A DNA stretch of 64,000 nt from an uncultured Paracoccaceae bacterium (GTDB lineage: Bacteria; Pseudomonadota; Alphaproteobacteria; Rhodobacterales; Rhodobacteraceae): NCBI GenBank assembly GCA_947496605.1, contig CANMDF010000004.1:270689-334688 (forward strand), given 5' to 3'. Positions 21,500 through 30,021 of this stretch are shown one piece after another; within the stretch, counting starts at the first letter, position 1, and every line of letters starts with the position of its first letter. A program made the translations under genes and the position numbers. Under the pieces are notes generated by a model, which saw only the letters and a program-made list of their open reading frames with translations, did no database searches and had not been told where the DNA came from.

Positions 21500-21526
21500 A
21501 AAAAGCCTGCCCCGAAAGACAGGCTT
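21500..21526 (-). terminator. Rho-independent terminator after the VPLPA-CTERM gene
   Basis: On the minus strand AAGCCTGTC, a short TTTCG loop and GGGCAGGCTT form a stem followed by TTT. It lies 22 bp past the stop of the VPLPA-CTERM gene. The rest of the 281-bp spacer (21268-21548) shows no gene; it must contain the promoter of the glycosyltransferase operon. Confidence 0.85.
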
Positions 21527-21548
21527 GTCATTGAATCTCTTTTTTGGC

Positions 21549-22250
21549 TTATGCCGCTTTATTGCGACGCGAAACAAACCCGAAGGCCGCAAACCCCGCC
21601 AAAAGCAAAGGCAGCGAAGCTGGCACGGGTACAGCTGCAATAGAGGCTTCAAACTCGCCAATCGCACCAGACCGGCCATTGAAATCGACAACAAACCGGT
21701 CACCTGCAAGACCATCGAAGTCTAGGAAAGTATAGAGATTATTATCAGTGTTATTGTTTGAATCAGCATCAATCGTTGTTGTCAGAGCTCCGACGGACGT
21801 CGCACCATCATACAGCGTCACCGTAGAACCAACGCGTGCATCCAACAGGAAGACACGTCCAAGGTTGATCAGGCTATCAAAAGCAAACTGGATCAAACCG
21901 CCAGTACCGTCATCGTCAGGCGTGTAGACGCCGCCATTGGCTGCGTTCTCTTGTGCAATAATCGCATTGCCAAAAGAACGGTCCAACGCATCATCTAACG
22001 CACCAGCAAGGGAAAATGGCGACTGAAGGTCGGGATCTGCCGTGTTTGCAGCCGTTGTCTGGAAGACGACAGCCACATCTGGACTGCCGGCACTTGCGCC
22101 ATCGGCCGACGCCGTCCCAGTGAGGCCCGCGCCAAAATCAAACTCTGTCAGCACGGAGCCGACGGTTAGGCCATCAAAATTCACAGTTGACGCATTTGCG
22201 GCACCGCTCAACATCACCGCCAAGGCTGTGGCCGATAAAATCTTACGCAT
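21549..22250 (-). CDS. VPLPA-CTERM exosortase-sorted surface protein
   Basis: 233 aa. A Sec signal peptide (MRKILSATALAVMLSGAANA) is followed by an Asp/Thr/Ala-rich, presumably extracellular beta-rich domain. The C-terminus VPVPASLPLLLAGFAAFGFVSRRNKAA is a VPLPA-CTERM tripartite sorting signal: motif, hydrophobic helix, basic end. Such proteins are processed by exosortase D and often belong to biofilm or exopolysaccharide contexts in roseobacters. No exosortase is in the window. It is a single-gene unit with its own terminator. The function of the exported domain is unknown. Confidence 0.85.
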   Translation of the reverse strand: MRKILSATALAVMLSGAANASTVNFDGLTVGSVLTEFDFGAGLTGTASADGASAGSPDVAVVFQTTAANTADPDLQSPFSLAGALDDALDRSFGNAIIAQENAANGGVYTPDDDGTGGLIQFAFDSLINLGRVFLLDARVGSTVTLYDGATSVGALTTTIDADSNNNTDNNLYTFLDFDGLAGDRFVVDFNGRSGAIGEFEASIAAVPVPASLPLLLAGFAAFGFVSRRNKAA

Positions 22251-22395
22251 TGGTTACTCTTCCTCAATCATTAACATCACGTTCATAAAGCGCCCAAAAA
22301 TAAGTTGCAATGTGTATTTGGGCCTTGCCAGAACAGGGCCCAAAAGACATCACGGGGTGCGTGCAAGAACAAGAGAGCAGCGTGTAAGGAAGGTG

Positions 22396-22469
22396 TGGAG
22401 GCGAGTACCGGAATCGAACCGGTGTACACGGATTTGCAATCCGCTGCATAACCACTCTACCAACTCGCC
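22396..22469 (-). tRNA. tRNA-Cys (GCA)
   Basis: A 74-nt cloverleaf on the minus strand. The acceptor stem GGCGAGT pairs with ACTCGCC, the anticodon loop TTGCAAA gives anticodon GCA, the T-arm GGTTCGATTCC is standard, the discriminator base is U as expected for Cys, and CCA is encoded. The surrounding spacer 22251-22642 otherwise shows no gene. Confidence 0.97.
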
Positions 22470-22642
22470 TCGTGATCACGTCACCTAAGGATGGTGTCAA
22501 TTAAGGTCAAGCACTTATGATAGTTCCTGCACAACACTTCCGTATTAACTGTATATCCAAGCACGCGTTGCCCGTTCCCTTTCCGGCCGCATCACGCTAG
22601 CTTAAGACCAAACGTCGTCGGACTGACCGATAACACTTTGAT

Positions 22643-23779
22643 TTGGATGACAGGATGTCGCGTTCAGTTCTATTTGTCACCGGAACACGGGCCGACTTCG
22701 GCAAGTTAGAGCCGTTGGCCATTGCCGCGCGAGACGCGGATTTTGATGTGTCGTTCTTTGCGACAGGCATGCATATGTTGGACCGCTATGGTTTGACCAA
22801 GCTTGAAGTGCACCGCACGCCGGGCGTCGGCGTCCATGAGTTTCTCAATCAACGCCCCGGTGACCCACAAGACATGGTGCTGGCAAAAACTGTCATTGGG
22901 TTCTCTGACTTCGTGAAAGAGGCAAGACCTGATCTTGTGGTCATCCATGGCGACCGCGTCGAGGCTTTGGCATGCGCCCTTGTCTGCGCCACAAACTATA
23001 TCAGATGTGCGCACATTGAAGGTGGTGAAGTGTCAGGCACGATTGATGAAATCTACCGTCATTGTAACAGCAAACTGTCCAGCCAGCACTTTGTGTCATC
23101 ACAAGATGCTGCACGACGTGTGATGGCTCTGGGCGAGCCAGAAGCGCATATTCACGCCATCGGCTCACCTGAGTTGGATTTTCATGGCGGGCCCTCTGGC
23201 GTGACCCTGGCTGAGGTCAAAGACCGCTATGATGTGCCTTTTGATGATTTTGGTATTTGCGTCTTTCATCCGGTGACATCTGAAGCCGCGACAATGGGCG
23301 CACAGGCCGATGCCTTATTCGATACGCTAGATCAATCGGGCCGCAATTTTGTCGTCATCGCCCCCAACAATGACCCTGGATCGGCAGCTATATTTGAAGC
23401 CATTTCACAGGTGCCTAAAGACAGGTTTCGCGTCTTACCTTCGATGCGCTTTGCCTACTTTTCTGAATTGATGAAGAACGCAAAGGCGATGATCGGTAAC
23501 TCTTCCGCAGGCGTGCGCGAAGCGCCCTTTCTAGGCCTGCCCTCGTTGGACGTGGGCACGCGCCAAACAAACCGTGCCAAAGCCCCTTCCGTCTTTTTCG
23601 CCGCCGCAGCAGACAAGGATGCGATCAATGCGTTTCTGAGCACCCAATGGGGCAAAGCCTATCCACGCCACGATGCGTTTGGCGGCGGCAGCGCTGCAAA
23701 GCGATTTGTCGAAGTGCTAAGTAGACCTGCTTTTTGGGAAACCTCTTTGCAAAAAACCTTTCATGATGCCGCCGGCTGA
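22643..23779 (+). CDS. Hydrolysing UDP-GlcNAc 2-epimerase, NeuC family
   Basis: 378 aa, GT-B fold. The core HIEGGEVSGTIDEIYRHCNSKLSSQHFVSS and the C-terminal IGNSSAGVREAPFLGLPSLDVGTRQTNR are the diagnostic blocks of NeuC/LegG-type enzymes, which release ManNAc or its 2,4-diamino analogue from UDP-sugars. ATGs at 22643 and 22655 are both possible. Its 3' end overlaps the following Kdo-transferase-like gene by 17 bp, so it heads a three-gene operon. The usual partners for nonulosonic acid synthesis (neuB, neuA) are absent here, so the product's destination is open. Confidence 0.88.
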   Translation: MDDRMSRSVLFVTGTRADFGKLEPLAIAARDADFDVSFFATGMHMLDRYGLTKLEVHRTPGVGVHEFLNQRPGDPQDMVLAKTVIGFSDFVKEARPDLVVIHGDRVEALACALVCATNYIRCAHIEGGEVSGTIDEIYRHCNSKLSSQHFVSSQDAARRVMALGEPEAHIHAIGSPELDFHGGPSGVTLAEVKDRYDVPFDDFGICVFHPVTSEAATMGAQADALFDTLDQSGRNFVVIAPNNDPGSAAIFEAISQVPKDRFRVLPSMRFAYFSELMKNAKAMIGNSSAGVREAPFLGLPSLDVGTRQTNRAKAPSVFFAAAADKDAINAFLSTQWGKAYPRHDAFGGGSAAKRFVEVLSRPAFWETSLQKTFHDAAG

Positions 23780-25022
23780 TATGCAGCGCAGCTGGGCTTT
23801 GCGCTGTTATCTTGCAGTGACCTACGCGGTGCCATTTATCGCGCCCCTTTTCCTGCGACGTCGCCTGCGCCGAGACAAAGAACATCCAACGCGTTGGAGA
23901 GAGAAATTAGCGAGTAACCTTGCGCCAAGACCGCAAGGCAAGTTGGTCTGGTTTCACGCCGTCGGGCTAGGAGAAGTCTTGTCGGTGCGCGGGGTCATAG
24001 AGAGGTTATCAAAGGCGCAGCCGGATCTTTCGTTTCTTGTGACATCCAGCACGGTCGCCTCGGCGGGCGTATTTGAAAAGAACGCGTCGCCCCGTACAAT
24101 TCATCAGTTCTTACCGTTGGATGCACCAGCATATCGGCGCAGGTTTCTTGATCACTTCAAACCGGATTTATGTAACTGGGTCGAACAGGACCTTTGGCCC
24201 GGCATGGTCAGCGATCTTTCCGCCCGCGGTATCCCGCAATGCATTGTGGCGGCGCGTATGAATACCAAATCCCATCAATCGCACCAGAAAGCCGGAGGGC
24301 TTTATCGTGATCTTTACGCGGCCATGGAAATGATCACAGCACAGGATGATCAAACGGCACAGCATCTAAGGTCTTTTGGGGCAGATGTAACCGTTACGGG
24401 GTCGCTCAAACCAGCGGCACCTGTTTTGACATGCGACGAGGGCGTGCTTGCAGCATTCAAAGATCAGCTTTCTGGTCGACGCATTTGGGCCGTAGCCCCC
24501 GCCCATCCGAAAGATATTGAAGTGGCACAAGCGGCCCATGCGCTTTTGCGTAAGGCTGACCCAACTGCGCTTTTAGTGATTGCGCCCCGATTCCCAAAGT
24601 CAGCGTTTGGCTTTACGGCTCCGCGCCGCTCGATGGCGCAACAACCCGGTGGTGATGATCCGATCTGGCTTTTTGATACTTTTGGCGAATTGGGGTTGGT
24701 TTACCGATTGGCTGATGCGGTTTTGGTTGGCGGTACGTTTTCAGACATCGAAGGGCACAACCCTTGGGAAGCGGCGGCTTTGGGGTGTGCCGTTTTTCAC
24801 GGCCCCCGGACTGCAAACTTTGCGGTTGACTTTGCGCAGCTCGCAGATGCCAAAGGTGCGGTGCGCGTGCAGTCAGCCGATGAACTTGTGTCGGCACTTT
24901 CAGCACCTACGCTAGCAGAGTCGGCGGCCAATGCAGCCAGTGCGCGCCAAGCCGCAGCCAAGCAAACTGATGGCTTAACCGGACAGTTGTTGCAGCTACT
25001 TGGGGATACAAATGCCGCGTAG
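23763..25022 (+). CDS. Kdo transferase (WaaA/KdtA family), first paralogue
   Basis: 419 aa, GT30 family, membrane-anchored by an N-terminal hydrophobic segment (CYLAVTYAVPFIAPLFL). The catalytic base region is VWFHAVGLGEVLSVRG and the second acidic site is VEQDLWPGMV, where most family members have TEIWP; the C-terminal FGELGLVYRLADAVLVGGTFSDIEGHNPWEAAALGCAV is the nucleotide-sugar site. It probably transfers Kdo or a related ulosonic acid from the CMP form to lipid IVA or a capsule lipid. The start may be 23763 or 23781; neither has a clear ribosome site, consistent with coupling to the epimerase gene. It overlaps the second paralogue by 11 bp. Confidence 0.85.
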   Translation: MMPPADMQRSWALRCYLAVTYAVPFIAPLFLRRRLRRDKEHPTRWREKLASNLAPRPQGKLVWFHAVGLGEVLSVRGVIERLSKAQPDLSFLVTSSTVASAGVFEKNASPRTIHQFLPLDAPAYRRRFLDHFKPDLCNWVEQDLWPGMVSDLSARGIPQCIVAARMNTKSHQSHQKAGGLYRDLYAAMEMITAQDDQTAQHLRSFGADVTVTGSLKPAAPVLTCDEGVLAAFKDQLSGRRIWAVAPAHPKDIEVAQAAHALLRKADPTALLVIAPRFPKSAFGFTAPRRSMAQQPGGDDPIWLFDTFGELGLVYRLADAVLVGGTFSDIEGHNPWEAAALGCAVFHGPRTANFAVDFAQLADAKGAVRVQSADELVSALSAPTLAESAANAASARQAAAKQTDGLTGQLLQLLGDTNAA

Positions 25023-26304
25023 TTTCCCCTCACCCATGTTGCGCATTGGCCTGATGCTCTACAGTCTGCTGTGGTGGGTCCTGTTGCCCGTCGTGCTGAT
25101 TTATCTCAAACGCAGAGGCCGCAAAGACCCGCTCTATGCGCAACATTTGTCCGAGCGCTTCGGCAAGCATTCAGCCACGCTGAAGAACACTGTTTGGGTC
25201 CATGCCGTGTCGCTAGGCGAAATGCGATCTGCAACCCCATTGATCCGTGCCCTGCTCGCATCCGGCGAAACGGTTGTTACAACGCACTTCACGCCTGCCG
25301 GTCGACGCGAAGCAATGCGCGAATTTGCCCCCGAAATCGCCGCAGGGACCGTACAAACGGTTTGGGTGCCTTTTGAATATGGATTTGCATACCGCCGCTT
25401 TCTCACACGTTTTGCCCCTAAATACGGGCTTGTCATGGAGATCGAGATTTGGCCCAGGATGATTATGGCCTGTCGCAAGCACGGCATTCCGCTTTTCATG
25501 TGCAACGCCCAGTACCCAAAGAAGAGCTTTGATAGAGACCGCAAAGGCCTTGGATTTCGGGCGGCGCTTGTCGCGGGATTTGCTGGTGGCTTTGCGAAAT
25601 CGGACGGCCAAAAAGCCCGGTTTGAGGCTGTCGGCATGACCAATACACATGTCACGGGCGAGCTGCGATTTGATCAACCTATTCCCCAACATCAGCTTGA
25701 TGCAGCCGCAGACTGCTACGAAGCGCTGATTAAGGGACGCCCCAGCTTTACGCTGACGAGCGTCGTTGAAGGCGAAGATGATCTTTACATCAAAATGATC
25801 AGCAAAACGCAGAATGTCTTTTTCACATATGTCCCACGCGCACCTGAACGGTTCGAAGAGGTGGCACAAATGCTTGCGCAAAACGGGATCAACTTTGCCC
25901 GAAGGTCAGATGTTTTCGACGAATGCCTGAACCTGACTGATCCCGACCCTCAGATTGATGTGCTCTTGGGCAACAGCATGGGCGAGATGTATTTCTACCT
26001 TGGCCTCTGTGATCGCGCGATCATCGGCGGTGGGTTTGTGGCCAAAGGTGCGCATAACGTCATTGAGCCGCTGGCCTTGCAAAAACCCGTGATCGTCGGG
26101 CCACATATCTGGACGATTGAATACCCCGCTACAGAAGCGATTGAAGCAGGCGTTTGCCAGCTGGTGCCTGACGAGGGTGCGTTGCTGGCCGAGGTGCAAT
26201 CACCGACAGTAGTGACATCGGCACAAATCACCGCGTTCTATGACGCCCACGCAGGCGGCGTTGCACGGACGGTGGCAGCCATTCCAATAGCACTGCAGTC
26301 TTAA
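25012..26304 (+). CDS. Kdo transferase (WaaA/KdtA family), second paralogue
   Basis: 430 aa from the ATG at 25012, preceded by GGGGATA. It keeps WVHAVSLGEMRSATPL, MEIEIWPRMIMACRKHGIPLFMCNAQYP and the C-terminal LGNSMGEMYFYLGLCDRAIIGGGFVAKGAHNVIEPLALQKPVIVGP. The acceptor half is close in plan to the preceding gene, but the middle differs strongly (TSVVEGEDDLYIKM in place of the family's T-A-S-T-H-x-G-E), so the donor or acceptor may differ. Two adjacent Kdo-transferase genes behind a NeuC-like epimerase suggest a dedicated ulosonic-acid polymer or LPS core branch. It meets modC at a shared TTAA. Confidence 0.82.
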   Translation: MPRSFPSPMLRIGLMLYSLLWWVLLPVVLIYLKRRGRKDPLYAQHLSERFGKHSATLKNTVWVHAVSLGEMRSATPLIRALLASGETVVTTHFTPAGRREAMREFAPEIAAGTVQTVWVPFEYGFAYRRFLTRFAPKYGLVMEIEIWPRMIMACRKHGIPLFMCNAQYPKKSFDRDRKGLGFRAALVAGFAGGFAKSDGQKARFEAVGMTNTHVTGELRFDQPIPQHQLDAAADCYEALIKGRPSFTLTSVVEGEDDLYIKMISKTQNVFFTYVPRAPERFEEVAQMLAQNGINFARRSDVFDECLNLTDPDPQIDVLLGNSMGEMYFYLGLCDRAIIGGGFVAKGAHNVIEPLALQKPVIVGPHIWTIEYPATEAIEAGVCQLVPDEGALLAEVQSPTVVTSAQITAFYDAHAGGVARTVAAIPIALQS

Positions 26305-27362
26305 CTGCCAATATCTTCGGGACCGACCGCAGTCGCTTTGATAATCGCAAAGATATGCTGCCCGACGGCCAATTCCATCCGCAACGCACTGCGCCGCGTG
26401 ACACGCGCAAGCAGGTGATCATCCCCCGCCTTTAGGCCAACAATAACACCGGGACCCCGTCCCTGTTCGATCTGCGTAATCGCCACGGGCAAGACATTCA
26501 GCGCACTCATGCCTTGGGGTGCTGTCTTTGCAAGGATAACGTCTTGGGCGGGGATACGCAGACGCACTGTTTGTCCCAGCACACCCAAAATACCCGGCAA
26601 AACCAATCGCCCCCCCGAGAACTGCAATTCGGTCAATCCATCATCCAGCAACCGCCCCGCGACTTTGGTGCTGATCACCGCACCCGCTGCACGGACACCC
26701 ACCAACGGGACAGCCTCGGGACTGGACAGGACCTGACCAACAGGTCCAAAAGTCGCGACTTTCCCCTTTTGCATCACGACCAATGTTGTCGCCAATCGCG
26801 CGACCTCAGACACATCGTGACTGACGTAAAGCATCGGGATTTTCACGTCGTCGCGCAGCCGTTCAATATAGGGCAAAATCTCGGCCTTGCGTGGCGCATC
26901 AAGGGCGGCCAGTGGTTCGTCCATCAGCAACACTTGCGGATCACACATCAACGCACGACCCAACGCAACCCGCTGTCGCTCTCCGCCGGACAGGGCCGCA
27001 GGCATGCGATCCAGCAAAGCTTCAAGGCCTAACACTTCAATGATCCGGTCTGCATCGTGATTGCCGCCGTAGGACAAGTTCCGCATCACAGTCACATGCG
27101 GAAACAATCGCGCGTCTTGAAAAACATATCCGATGCGGCGCTGCTGCACGGGAACGTCTTTTGCCGCAGAGCTGTCAAAAAGCGAGTTATTAGCAACGCT
27201 GATCCGCCCCGCATCAGGCCGCAACAACCCGGCAACAGCGTTAACGACAGTTGTCTTGCCTGATCCAGATTGACCAAAAATAGCAGTCACGCCCATCGGT
27301 GCATCGAACTGCGCCTCTAGCTGAAAATCACCCAACCGCTTTTTGATGTCGACGCTGATCAT
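26301..27362 (-). CDS. modC: Molybdate ABC transporter ATP-binding protein
   Basis: 353 aa. Walker A GQSGSGKTT (near 30-38), Q-loop GYVFQDARLFPH, signature LSGGERQRVALGRAL, Walker B VLLMDEPLAALD and H-loop YVSHDVSEV are all intact. A C-terminal molybdate/tungstate-binding TOBE domain follows (about residues 290-350, MSALNVLPVAIT...GDDHLLARVTRRSA). Third gene of modABC; its start overlaps modB by 4 bp. It would energise molybdate uptake for molybdenum-cofactor enzymes. Confidence 0.95.
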   Translation of the reverse strand: MISVDIKKRLGDFQLEAQFDAPMGVTAIFGQSGSGKTTVVNAVAGLLRPDAGRISVANNSLFDSSAAKDVPVQQRRIGYVFQDARLFPHVTVMRNLSYGGNHDADRIIEVLGLEALLDRMPAALSGGERQRVALGRALMCDPQVLLMDEPLAALDAPRKAEILPYIERLRDDVKIPMLYVSHDVSEVARLATTLVVMQKGKVATFGPVGQVLSSPEAVPLVGVRAAGAVISTKVAGRLLDDGLTELQFSGGRLVLPGILGVLGQTVRLRIPAQDVILAKTAPQGMSALNVLPVAITQIEQGRGPGVIVGLKAGDDHLLARVTRRSALRMELAVGQHIFAIIKATAVGPEDIGS

Positions 27363-28054
27363 TTGCCGCCCAGCCTCTTAGCCATGCGGCGGGCCAGCCA
27401 CTCAGACAAAAGCAAAGCCCCCATCGCGAGGATGATGGATACGGTGACTAGTCCAAGCACCGCAGGTTCGCTGCCGGGCACCTGAAGCAACCCGTAGATA
27501 GCTGTCGGGATTGTTTGGGTTTGCCCAGGGATCGCTGCCACAAAGGTGATCGTTGCCCCGAACTCACCCAGCGCTTTGGCAAAACCAAGGATCGCACCGG
27601 CCAGAATGCCCGGCACGACCAATGGCAATGTCACCGTCCGCCAAATCCGCCAACGCGATGCGCCCAAAGTCGCGGCCGCGTCCTCTAACCCCGGATCGAC
27701 GGCCTCAAACCCTAGCCGGATCGCACGCACCATCAAAGGGAATGCCATGATGGCCGCCGCTAACGCAGCCCCTGTCCAACGAAACGCAAAACTAATCCCG
27801 AATGTCTGGTACAAAATGCCACCGATCGGTCCTTGCTGACCAAAAAGTACCAACAACAAATATCCCGTTACGACAGGTGGCAAGACCAGCGGCAAATGAA
27901 CGATGCCATTCAGGAGCTGACGCCCTGGAAAAGTCTTGCGGGCCAGCACGTATGCAACCCAAATCGCCACGGGCAGTGCCGCAAGCGTTGCCACCAAAGC
28001 AACCCGCAAAGACAACCATATTGCTGTCCATTCCTGAGGGCCCAGCGCGTCCAT
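27359..28054 (-). CDS. modB: Molybdate ABC transporter permease
   Basis: 231 aa with five to six membrane helices. The EAA loop is DPGLEDAAATLGASRWRIWRTVTLPLVVPG, docking to ModC; LPLVLPPVVTGYLLL and SEWLARRMAKRLGG at the ends are typical of ModB. It overlaps modC by 4 bp and touches modA by one base, so the three genes are translated as a coupled unit. Confidence 0.95.
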   Translation of the reverse strand: MDALGPQEWTAIWLSLRVALVATLAALPVAIWVAYVLARKTFPGRQLLNGIVHLPLVLPPVVTGYLLLVLFGQQGPIGGILYQTFGISFAFRWTGAALAAAIMAFPLMVRAIRLGFEAVDPGLEDAAATLGASRWRIWRTVTLPLVVPGILAGAILGFAKALGEFGATITFVAAIPGQTQTIPTAIYGLLQVPGSEPAVLGLVTVSIILAMGALLLSEWLARRMAKRLGGK

Positions 28055-28797
28055 TATTGCGCGGCTTCAATTGGGGGCAGAAACCCAAACCCAGCAAAGG
28101 TGGTTTGTCCCTCTGGCTCAGAAATGAAATCAAGAACAGTCTTTGCTTCTGCGTTTGCATGATGCGTCAATGCACCCAAATACTGAATGGGAGGGTGGCT
28201 TTCAGCGGGAAAGACGGCAGCCTCAGTCACCGCATCACTGACGTGGACATCCGTTTGATAAACAATACCCAGTGGCGTTTGCCCGCGCGCAACAAGCATC
28301 AAAGCGGCACGGACGTTATCCACTTCGGCAAGCTGGTCCTTGGTCAGCTCCCAAAGTCCCAGAGACTGCAAACTCGCCTTCGCATAGATGCCTGCTGGAA
28401 CAGCTTCAGTCAGACCAACGGCAATACGCCCCTCACCCAGAGCGGCCAGGAACGGCGCAGGTTCCAGCGTGACAGTCGTGTCATTCTGTCCAGTGATCAA
28501 AACAAGCCTGTTGCTGGCGAAATTTGTCACACTTTCCGGCACAACTTGGCCGCCATCCAACAGCACATCCATCCAGTCGTTATTTGCAAGCAAGACAATA
28601 TCGGCAGGTGCCCCCAGACTGATCTGCCGCGCCAGCGTCCCGCTGCCGCCATAGGACACGACCACGTTGTCAAAGTGCCCTGCGATTTGGTCGACAGGCC
28701 CTTTCAGGCTGGCAGCTGCAAAGATCAGAACTTCTGCGCGCACTGGCGTGGCTGCCAGCATCATGAAGAGACCAAAAGAGAGTATGCGCAGGATCAT
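28054..28797 (-). CDS. modA: Molybdate-binding periplasmic protein
   Basis: 247 aa, including a Sec signal peptide (FGLFMMLAATPVRA). The mature start EVLIFAAASLKGPVDQIA and the YGGSGTLARQI, GAPADIVLLANNDWMD blocks match ModA; the Ser in AASL and in GGSG contact the oxyanion in known structures. The 38-bp gap to the upstream deacetylase-family gene is short enough for a common transcript. I see no clear ModE-type box in that gap. Confidence 0.93.
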   Translation of the reverse strand: MILRILSFGLFMMLAATPVRAEVLIFAAASLKGPVDQIAGHFDNVVVSYGGSGTLARQISLGAPADIVLLANNDWMDVLLDGGQVVPESVTNFASNRLVLITGQNDTTVTLEPAPFLAALGEGRIAVGLTEAVPAGIYAKASLQSLGLWELTKDQLAEVDNVRAALMLVARGQTPLGIVYQTDVHVSDAVTEAAVFPAESHPPIQYLGALTHHANAEAKTVLDFISEPEGQTTFAGFGFLPPIEAAQ

Positions 28798-28835
28798 AGC
28801 GTGACTATCGGGACGTTTTCAAAGGCTTGCAAGGG

Positions 28836-29987
28836 TCAGACTTTGCCGCGTGCAACAAGGTGCTGCACGCGCGTCCACACAGCGTCTGAAACTGGCCCGT
28901 CACGCGGCGTGTCGCGCAACGTCGTCACCCAATGTCGTTCAGGATGATGCTGCCGTAGCGGGCCGTGCCAAGACAATGCACCCAACACATCTTGGGCCGC
29001 AGTCGGCAACACATCGGGAATTTGTTGGTCATTTAAAATTGCCCAAACACCCGTCCAAAGGCGACCGACAGACCAAGGATTATAACCTCCGCCACCCAGT
29101 ACCAAATAGCGAGGCGCGACAGGTCTGAGTGCAGTCACAATGGCCCAATGCGCATTATTTGACAGGGTCAGGCGCGATTGCGGGTCTTCGGTCACAGCAT
29201 CCGCCCCACATTGCAAAACGATGGCGTCAGGGTTGAAATCCGACACACGCGGCAGGATCAGTTGATCGGTGATCAGGGCCATTTCAGTATCATTCAAGCC
29301 CGCAGGGACAGGCAGGTTAAAGACCTGCCCCACACCCATCTCCGAAATAGGACCGGTCCGGGGCCAGCGGTTTTCTTCGTGGATTGAGATCAACAGCGTG
29401 TCCGGATCATCAGCAAATGCATGCTCAACCCCGTCAGGATGATGGGCATCAATGTCAACATAAGCAACGCGCTGGGCACCGTTGCGCCGCAAAGACTGGA
29501 TCGCAAGCACCGGGTCATTGAGATAACAAAACCCGTTGGCACGGTCGGGCATTCCGTGATGTGTGCCACCCGCAGGCGCATAAATCACGCCGCCTTTCTT
29601 AAGCAACTCACCCGCCAAAAGCGACGCACCTGCCGAGGTCGCAGGGCGGCGGTACATTTCTTTGAAAATCGGATTGGACGGGGTGCCCAAACTGTAGCGC
29701 TGTTTGGTTTCGTCACTGACCTTTTGCGCCTTTTCAGCGGCCTGCAAGGCGGCAAGATAATCTGGCGTATGAAAGCTGGTCAGGGCAGATGGCTTAGCCC
29801 GCGGGCTTGTGATGAATTGCGCGGCTGGCAACCACCCCAGACTGCGCGCAAGGTCCATCACCGTGGATACACGGGGCACACGTAGCGGGTGCCAAGCACC
29901 ATAGCTTGAGTGCCGATAAATCTCAGACCCGATAAATCGTGGCGGTGGGGTTGCGTGTGGCTTAGTTGCCTGCATATCGTCTGCCAT
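28836..29987 (-). CDS. Histone-deacetylase-family (AcuC-like) Zn-dependent deacylase
   Basis: 383 aa from the ATG at 29987. Catalytic landmarks are PAGGTHHGMPDRANGFCYLND (tandem His), YVDIDAHHPDGVEHAF with the zinc ligands D-x-H, LQCGADAVTEDPQSRL with the third ligand Asp, and LVLGGGGYNP with the transition-state Tyr equivalent region. The family covers acetoin utilisation proteins, polyamine deacylases and HdaH-type enzymes, so the substrate is open. An upstream in-frame extension would run antisense to the Nudix gene and is rejected. It is divergent from the Nudix gene by 34 bp and runs into modABC. Confidence 0.88.
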   Translation of the reverse strand: MADDMQATKPHATPPPRFIGSEIYRHSSYGAWHPLRVPRVSTVMDLARSLGWLPAAQFITSPRAKPSALTSFHTPDYLAALQAAEKAQKVSDETKQRYSLGTPSNPIFKEMYRRPATSAGASLLAGELLKKGGVIYAPAGGTHHGMPDRANGFCYLNDPVLAIQSLRRNGAQRVAYVDIDAHHPDGVEHAFADDPDTLLISIHEENRWPRTGPISEMGVGQVFNLPVPAGLNDTEMALITDQLILPRVSDFNPDAIVLQCGADAVTEDPQSRLTLSNNAHWAIVTALRPVAPRYLVLGGGGYNPWSVGRLWTGVWAILNDQQIPDVLPTAAQDVLGALSWHGPLRQHHPERHWVTTLRDTPRDGPVSDAVWTRVQHLVARGKV

Positions 29988-30021
29988 AACCACCGATGTA
30001 ATGCGTTTTGCGGCGGAGAAC

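Noticed and set aside
22251..22642. Genomic island boundary at tRNA-Cys
   Set aside because: No integrase, direct repeat of the tRNA 3' end, or composition break is visible on either side.
27802..28947. 381-codon plus-strand frame across modB and modA
   Set aside because: Antisense to two well-supported genes and low-complexity (Gln/Arg/His rich), with no domain.
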